A DNA stretch of 8,880 bases. Origin: JBJXGC01 sp046154545. GTDB lineage: Bacteria > Chloroflexota > Dehalococcoidia > Tepidiformales > Tepidiformaceae. Shown here in pieces: positions 5,647 to 8,880 of this stretch. The translations under genes and the position numbers were made by a program. Below the pieces are notes generated by a model. The model saw only the letters and a program-made list of their open reading frames with translations, searched no databases and was not told the DNA's origin. Location: positions 1 to 8,880 of the forward strand of contig JBJXGC010000017.1 of assembly GCA_046154545.1 (NCBI GenBank). The letters are read 5' to 3'. The stretch's first letter is position 1. Each line of letters starts with the position of its first letter.

Positions 5647-6297
5647 CTACCTCCGGCCCACGTATACCACCGCCCGCGAACCGTGGGCGCGGATCTTACG
5701 GACCGAGGCGCTGAACCCCGCGGCCTCCAGCCGCGAAGGGAAACCGGGCTCCTCTGAAGCTGACCAAACAGCCACGGCCCCACCCGGGCACAGCGCTTTG
5801 CGGATTGCCGCGAGACCGAGCGGTGTGTAAAGCCAGAAGTTCGCGTCGTAAACGAGCGAATCCGGGCCGTTATCCACGTCCAGGAGGATGGCGTCGAAAC
5901 GCCCCCCGCTGGACCGGACGACCTCTGCGACATCGCCCTCATGCACGACAACGCGCGGGTCGTTGAGTGGGTACGCGGTCAGGCCGCCCAGTTCGCCGCG
6001 ATTCCATTCGATCACTTCCGGAACAAGCTCGGCGATGACGACGACCGCGTCAGCCGGGTAGTGGTCGAGCGCGGCCCGGAGCGTGAACCCCATACCCAGG
6101 CCACCGATCAGGACGTGCGCGCCGGGCGCCGGCGCCGGCGAGCCAAGGGCGACCATCTCCGATTCGGAACGGTGCACGGTGTTCACCATCAGCGTGAAGC
6201 CATCGATCGAGATGACGTACTCGGTGTCGCGGCGGCGCAGGACGAGCGTATGCCCGACGGGCGTGGTCGCCGTGCCGAGGGTGATGGTTGGCTTCAC
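5647..6297 (-). CDS. Spermidine-synthase-like class I SAM-binding protein
   Basis: A 216-residue Rossmann-fold protein of the spermidine synthase / class I methyltransferase superfamily. The SAM-binding glycine loop is HVLIGGLGMGFT (61-72), with the acidic residue ending strand 2 at Glu90 (VVVIAELVPEVIEW). GDV at 121-123 and DAILLDVDNGP (135-145) match the motif that carries the catalytic aspartate in aminopropyltransferases. NFWLYTPLGLAAIRKALCPGG (153-173) is the typical post-motif helix. It is shorter than true spermidine synthases (about 280 residues) and lacks their full N-terminal beta domain, so aminopropyl transfer should not be assumed. Start: GTG 6297 is chosen because family similarity begins just after it; the ribosome binding site is weak, and the frame stays open upstream to 6513 with low-complexity sequence. 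It converges on the DUF5661-like pseudogene with 10 bases between the stops. No polyamine genes are nearby. Confidence 0.82.
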   Translation of the reverse strand: MKPTITLGTATTPVGHTLVLRRRDTEYVISIDGFTLMVNTVHRSESEMVALGSPAPAPGAHVLIGGLGMGFTLRAALDHYPADAVVVIAELVPEVIEWNRGELGGLTAYPLNDPRVVVHEGDVAEVVRSSGGRFDAILLDVDNGPDSLVYDANFWLYTPLGLAAIRKALCPGGAVAVWSASEEPGFPSRLEAAGFSASVRKIRAHGSRAVVYVGRR

Positions 6298-6818
6298 CGG
6301 GAGGCCATCCAGGGGCCGCACGTCTCGGGCCGGGGCCGGCCAGGAACAGGTCGCGCGATGGCGAGTGCGCGTGTCGGAATGGAGTGCACGGTCGGATAGT
6401 AGCCCCCACGAGCCCTGAACGGTGACTTTCTTTCGGGTACGCCGAGCGCGGACGACACGCTTCGAGGCTGGCTCTGCCACGCATCCCGGCACGACCGGCG
6501 AGTTCCTGGACACCCAGCCAGGCCAGGTGAGGGCCTCGAGCTCTGGCCATCAACGCCGGCCGCCACCTCGAAACGCGATCGCAACATCCCCTTAAACCAC
6601 GCGTAACACGCCCGCAAAGCCTCCGAAACGTGCCCGGCCTAGAGTGAGCCGGTGGCGAATACAGGCGATTCCTTCGTCTCACCGCGGCGCTGCCGCTGCC
6701 TCTAGGTCCACGCCACCCGCGCGGCCCCAGGCGGCGCCCCGCCCGTCCCCCGGCTCCGCTGGCTCATCATTCCGGCGGATTCAGCGGCGGCGGTCAGGCC
6801 CAGTCCGCAGGGGGAATG
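6298..6818. other. Roughly 520-base region without a recognised gene
   Basis: This is the divergent space between the SAM-binding protein gene (minus) and the unrecognised gene at 6819 (plus). Several open frames cross it on both strands, but their translations are Arg/Pro/Ala-rich low-complexity sequence typical of GC-rich non-coding DNA. The only suggestive site is TAGAGT at 6640-6645, a possible -10 element for the plus strand without a good -35. A 5' extension of the minus-strand gene into this region cannot be wholly excluded. Confidence 0.4.
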
Positions 6819-7328
6819 ATGCCCGAACCCTTCGTCAACCGCGTCCAGCTCCTGCGCGATTCGTGGCTGGAACGCCGGCAGGTCGGCCGCTTTGCCGCCA
6901 GCCACGACTTCGACTCGCAATTCCGGCTCCTCATCACCCTTCACGAATGGGCCGAAGAGGCCGTCCGCGCGGCCGCTTCTGTCTACGAAGGGAGCCCCGG
7001 GATCATCGCCAGCCCCCGCCCACATCGCAGCGAAACAGCCGCGTTCTCCGTCACCGTGGGCGATCGCCACTCGGTGACGTTTGCGCTCACAGAACGCCGC
7101 CGCATGAGCGGCGCCCGCTGGCATGTCAGCGTCTCGATCGCCGCCCAGGGTCCAGGCGGGGCAGTCACCCAGGCAGGCCCTGAACGCCGCAACGGCCAAT
7201 GGAGCCGGGCCCGGCTGGAAGAGGTGCTCCTCTCCCTCCTGGGGGCCTATGAGCGGTCGATCGAAGGCAGCGATGCTGGGTCAGCGGCGCGGCCTGCCCC
7301 GGGGCAGACGGCAAACGGCGTGGCCTAA
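6819..7328 (+). CDS. Hypothetical protein, 169 residues
   Basis: An unrecognised soluble protein with no signal peptide or membrane helix. Two adjacent ATG codons (6816 and 6819) are possible starts; 6819 leaves a usable 4-base gap after AGGGGG (6809-6814), so I prefer it. The first 140 residues look globular: an N-terminal helical stretch (FVNRVQLLRDSWLERRQVGR), HEWAEEAVRAAASVYEG, then alternating strands (AAFSVTVGDRHSVTFALTER, WHVSVSIAAQG) and a helix WSRARLEEVLLSLLGAYERS. The last 25 residues are a low-complexity Ala/Gly/Pro tail. It lies 83 bases upstream of the aminotransferase gene on the same strand, but each gene has its own ribosome binding site and co-transcription is only possible, not shown. 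The opposite-strand frame (6702-7199) is the less plausible alternative. Confidence 0.62.
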   Translation: MPEPFVNRVQLLRDSWLERRQVGRFAASHDFDSQFRLLITLHEWAEEAVRAAASVYEGSPGIIASPRPHRSETAAFSVTVGDRHSVTFALTERRRMSGARWHVSVSIAAQGPGGAVTQAGPERRNGQWSRARLEEVLLSLLGAYERSIEGSDAGSAARPAPGQTANGVA

Positions 7329-7411
7329 GGCCGGGCTGCCGCGACGCCCGCCGTCCGTCCTCCCGTTCGACCGCGCCGTGTGGCAGACTTCATCGGCCAA
7401 GGAGTTAGCTG

Positions 7412-8743
7412 ATGATCGAACAGGAGTACGTCGATGGGCACCCGGCATCGGCCGGGTTGTATTCCCGCGCGGGCAAGGTGCTGCCGAGCGGCGTCACGCA
7501 TGACGGCCGCTTCCTCCAGCCATTCCCCATTTATGCCGAGCGCGCCGACGGCAGTCACAAGTGGGACGCCGATGGGCAACGCTACATCGACTACGTCATG
7601 GGGCACGGCGCCCTCCTCCTCGGCCATTGTCATCCCGCCGTGACCGCGGCGGTCAGCGCCCAGGCGAGCCGCGGCACGCACTACGGCGCCAGCCACGCCC
7701 TCGAAATCGATTGGGCGGAGCGCGTCATCGACCTTGTCCCATCGGCCGAGCGTGTCCGCTTCACAAGCTCCGGCACGGAGGCGACGCTGATGGCCCTCCG
7801 GCTCGCCCGCGCCGCTACGGGGAAACCGGCGGTCATCAAGTTCGACAAGCACTTCCATGGCTGGCACGACTATGTGGTGGCGAGTTCGAGCTACGCCGCC
7901 GAACAGCCACCGGGAGTCCCGGCGTCCACTCTCGACAGTGTCGTGGTCGTCGCTGAGGACATGGCCGCCGTGCGCGAAGCCGTGGCCGCGCGGGACGATA
8001 TCGGGAGCGTAATCATCGAAGCGTCCGGCCCGGGCTCAGGGATGACGCCGCTGCCGCGCGGCTTCCTGGAGGAGCTGCGGGCGTTCACATCGAGCCGCGG
8101 CCTCATCATGATCATGGACGAGGTCGTGACCGGATTTCGCTGGAGCCCGGGAGGCGTCCAGCAGCGCGAAGGCGTAACGCCGGACCTGACGACGCTCGCC
8201 AAGGTCATGGCCGGGGGCCTGCCGGGTGGCGCGGTCACCGGCCGGGCCGACCTGCTCGATGCACTCGCCTTTGGTCATGCCGAGAAGATCGGCCACCCCG
8301 GCACGTTCAACGCGAACCCCCTTTCGGCCGCCGCCGGTGTCGCCTGCTTACGCGAAGCCGCGACGGGCGAGCACCAGGCGCGGGCCGACGCGCTCGCGGC
8401 GTCGCTGAGGACGGGGTTGAACGGCGTCCTCACACGGCTGGGCGTGCCCGGCTGTGCCTACGGCCAGGCGAGCGAATTCAAGGTGGTGATCGGCCCGGAG
8501 TTCGTGCCCGGCGAGCGCGACTGGCATCCCGGCGACCTCCCGGCCCAGGTCCCTGGCCGCGCTGCCCCCGGCGACTGGAGCCGCCTCCTGACACTCGCCC
8601 TGCTGAACCGTGGCGTCCACTGCTGGGGCGGCCCAACGGGCTTCCTCAGCAGCGCCCACACGGGGGACGACGTGGCGCACACGGTCGAGGGGTTCGAGGG
8701 CGCTCTGGTCGCGCTCCGCGAGGAGCACCAGCTGCCCGGCTGA
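7412..8743 (+). CDS. Class III PLP aminotransferase, glutamate-1-semialdehyde aminomutase-like
   Basis: A 443-residue fold-type I PLP enzyme closest in pattern to glutamate-1-semialdehyde 2,1-aminomutase (HemL). Landmarks: LPSGVTH (24-30) at the N-terminus, YIDYVMGHGALLLGHCHP (58-75), the phosphate-binding SSGTEA (119-124), KFDKHFHGWHD (143-153), MDEVVTGFR (235-243) with Asp236 contacting the PLP ring nitrogen, and LAKVMAGGLPGGAVTGR (262-278) with Lys264 as the Schiff-base lysine. GHPGTFNANP (294-303) corresponds to the family's GT(Y/F)..NP segment. It starts at ATG 7412 after AAGGAG (7399-7404), 7 bases away. No tetrapyrrole genes are nearby, and many HemL-like proteins in bacterial genomes act on other substrates. 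The call is therefore for the family, and hemL itself is not claimed. A somewhat divergent loop (residues 363-390, Pro/Gly-rich) precedes the C-terminal domain. A weak GCCCG/CGGGC hairpin (8734-8749) overlaps its end. Confidence 0.92.
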   Translation: MIEQEYVDGHPASAGLYSRAGKVLPSGVTHDGRFLQPFPIYAERADGSHKWDADGQRYIDYVMGHGALLLGHCHPAVTAAVSAQASRGTHYGASHALEIDWAERVIDLVPSAERVRFTSSGTEATLMALRLARAATGKPAVIKFDKHFHGWHDYVVASSSYAAEQPPGVPASTLDSVVVVAEDMAAVREAVAARDDIGSVIIEASGPGSGMTPLPRGFLEELRAFTSSRGLIMIMDEVVTGFRWSPGGVQQREGVTPDLTTLAKVMAGGLPGGAVTGRADLLDALAFGHAEKIGHPGTFNANPLSAAAGVACLREAATGEHQARADALAASLRTGLNGVLTRLGVPGCAYGQASEFKVVIGPEFVPGERDWHPGDLPAQVPGRAAPGDWSRLLTLALLNRGVHCWGGPTGFLSSAHTGDDVAHTVEGFEGALVALREEHQLPG

Positions 8744-8752
8744 ACGGGCCAT

Positions 8753-8880
8753 TCAGGGGAGCAGGTTGGCGAAACAGGTCCCGCCGTCGCCGTCATCGAT
8801 GTCGCTGGACGAGCCGTCCGGGCAGGTCGTCCCCGCGAAAAGCACGCTGTCCAGGAAATCGCGCGACAGCGCGGCGCCGG
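8753..8880 (-). CDS. C-terminal end of a probable minus-strand gene (partial)
   Basis: A minus-strand frame enters at the right edge and stops at TGA 8755-8753. The readable tail is about 42 residues: GAALSRDFLDSVLFAG, then TTCPDGSSSDIDDGDGGTCF and ANLLP. The two cysteines flanking a Ser/Asp/Gly-rich segment look like an extracellular or periplasmic protein's disulfide-linked loop. That is a guess from composition. It converges on the aminotransferase gene with 9 bases between the stops, fitting the compact layout elsewhere in the window. Only sequence beyond the edge can confirm it. Confidence 0.5.
   Translation of the reverse strand, partial: GAALSRDFLDSVLFAGTTCPDGSSSDIDDGDGGTCFANLLP

Noticed and set aside
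5397..5951. 184-residue minus-strand frame across the pseudogene
   Set aside because: It overlaps both the DUF5661-like pseudogene and the SAM-binding protein gene in the wrong frame; its translation is low-complexity Arg/Ser/Gly.
6122..6141. GCGCCGG short direct repeat
   Set aside because: It encodes the APAPGA linker within the SAM-binding protein and is explained by codon bias.
6050..6682. 210-residue minus-strand frame in the gene-poor region
   Set aside because: The part below 6297 is a shadow of the SAM-binding gene and the remainder is Arg/Pro/Gly-rich with no recognisable motif.
7412..8743. Naming this gene hemL
   Set aside because: The motifs fit the glutamate-1-semialdehyde aminomutase-like group, but there is no tetrapyrrole context, so only the family is called.

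Overview
This is a high-GC bacterial window with tightly packed genes, good Shine-Dalgarno sites and mixed ATG/GTG/TTG starts. A T-box riboswitch in front of thrS points to a Gram-positive-type or allied phylum. The T-box, the ThrRS without a TGS domain and the gene mix suggest Chloroflexota (Dehalococcoidia-like) or a related lineage. That placement is inference, because no rRNA or phylogenetic marker is present.

Layout. At 1-377 (minus) is the N-terminal part of an unrecognised cytosolic protein. Next comes a plus-strand toxin-antitoxin block: an orphan MazE paralogue (508-762), then a complete mazE-mazF pair (805-1394) very like E. coli MazEF. thrS (1403-3187, minus) converges on mazF with only 8 bases between the stops. 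The roughly 530-base space upstream of thrS has two parts. The distal part (3426-3644) is a T-box leader with Stem I, a K-turn, a specifier loop reading ACC (Thr), the AGAGA/GCUG distal loop, Stem III and a near-perfect antiterminator. The proximal part (3199-3421) holds two inverted clusters of a 7-base repeat that could close a long hairpin just before the thrS ribosome binding site. Upstream of the T-box is a 24-base perfect palindrome, then a flavin-dependent hydroxylase gene of the HpaB superfamily (3717-5150, minus).

The second half holds a small DUF5661-like gene broken by a one-base frameshift (5387-5636, plus), a spermidine-synthase-like SAM-binding protein (5647-6297, minus), an unrecognised 169-residue protein (6819-7328, plus), and a class III PLP aminotransferase of the glutamate-1-semialdehyde aminomutase type (7412-8743, plus). 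The window ends in the C-terminal tail of a probable minus-strand gene (8753-8880).

The genes do not form one pathway. The coherent units are the MazEF module (translation-coupled antitoxin and toxin, with an extra antitoxin copy) and thrS with its tRNA-sensing leader. The most interesting material is non-coding: the T-box and the heptamer inverted repeats between it and thrS. I saw no CRISPR array, tRNA, rRNA, integrase or transposase.
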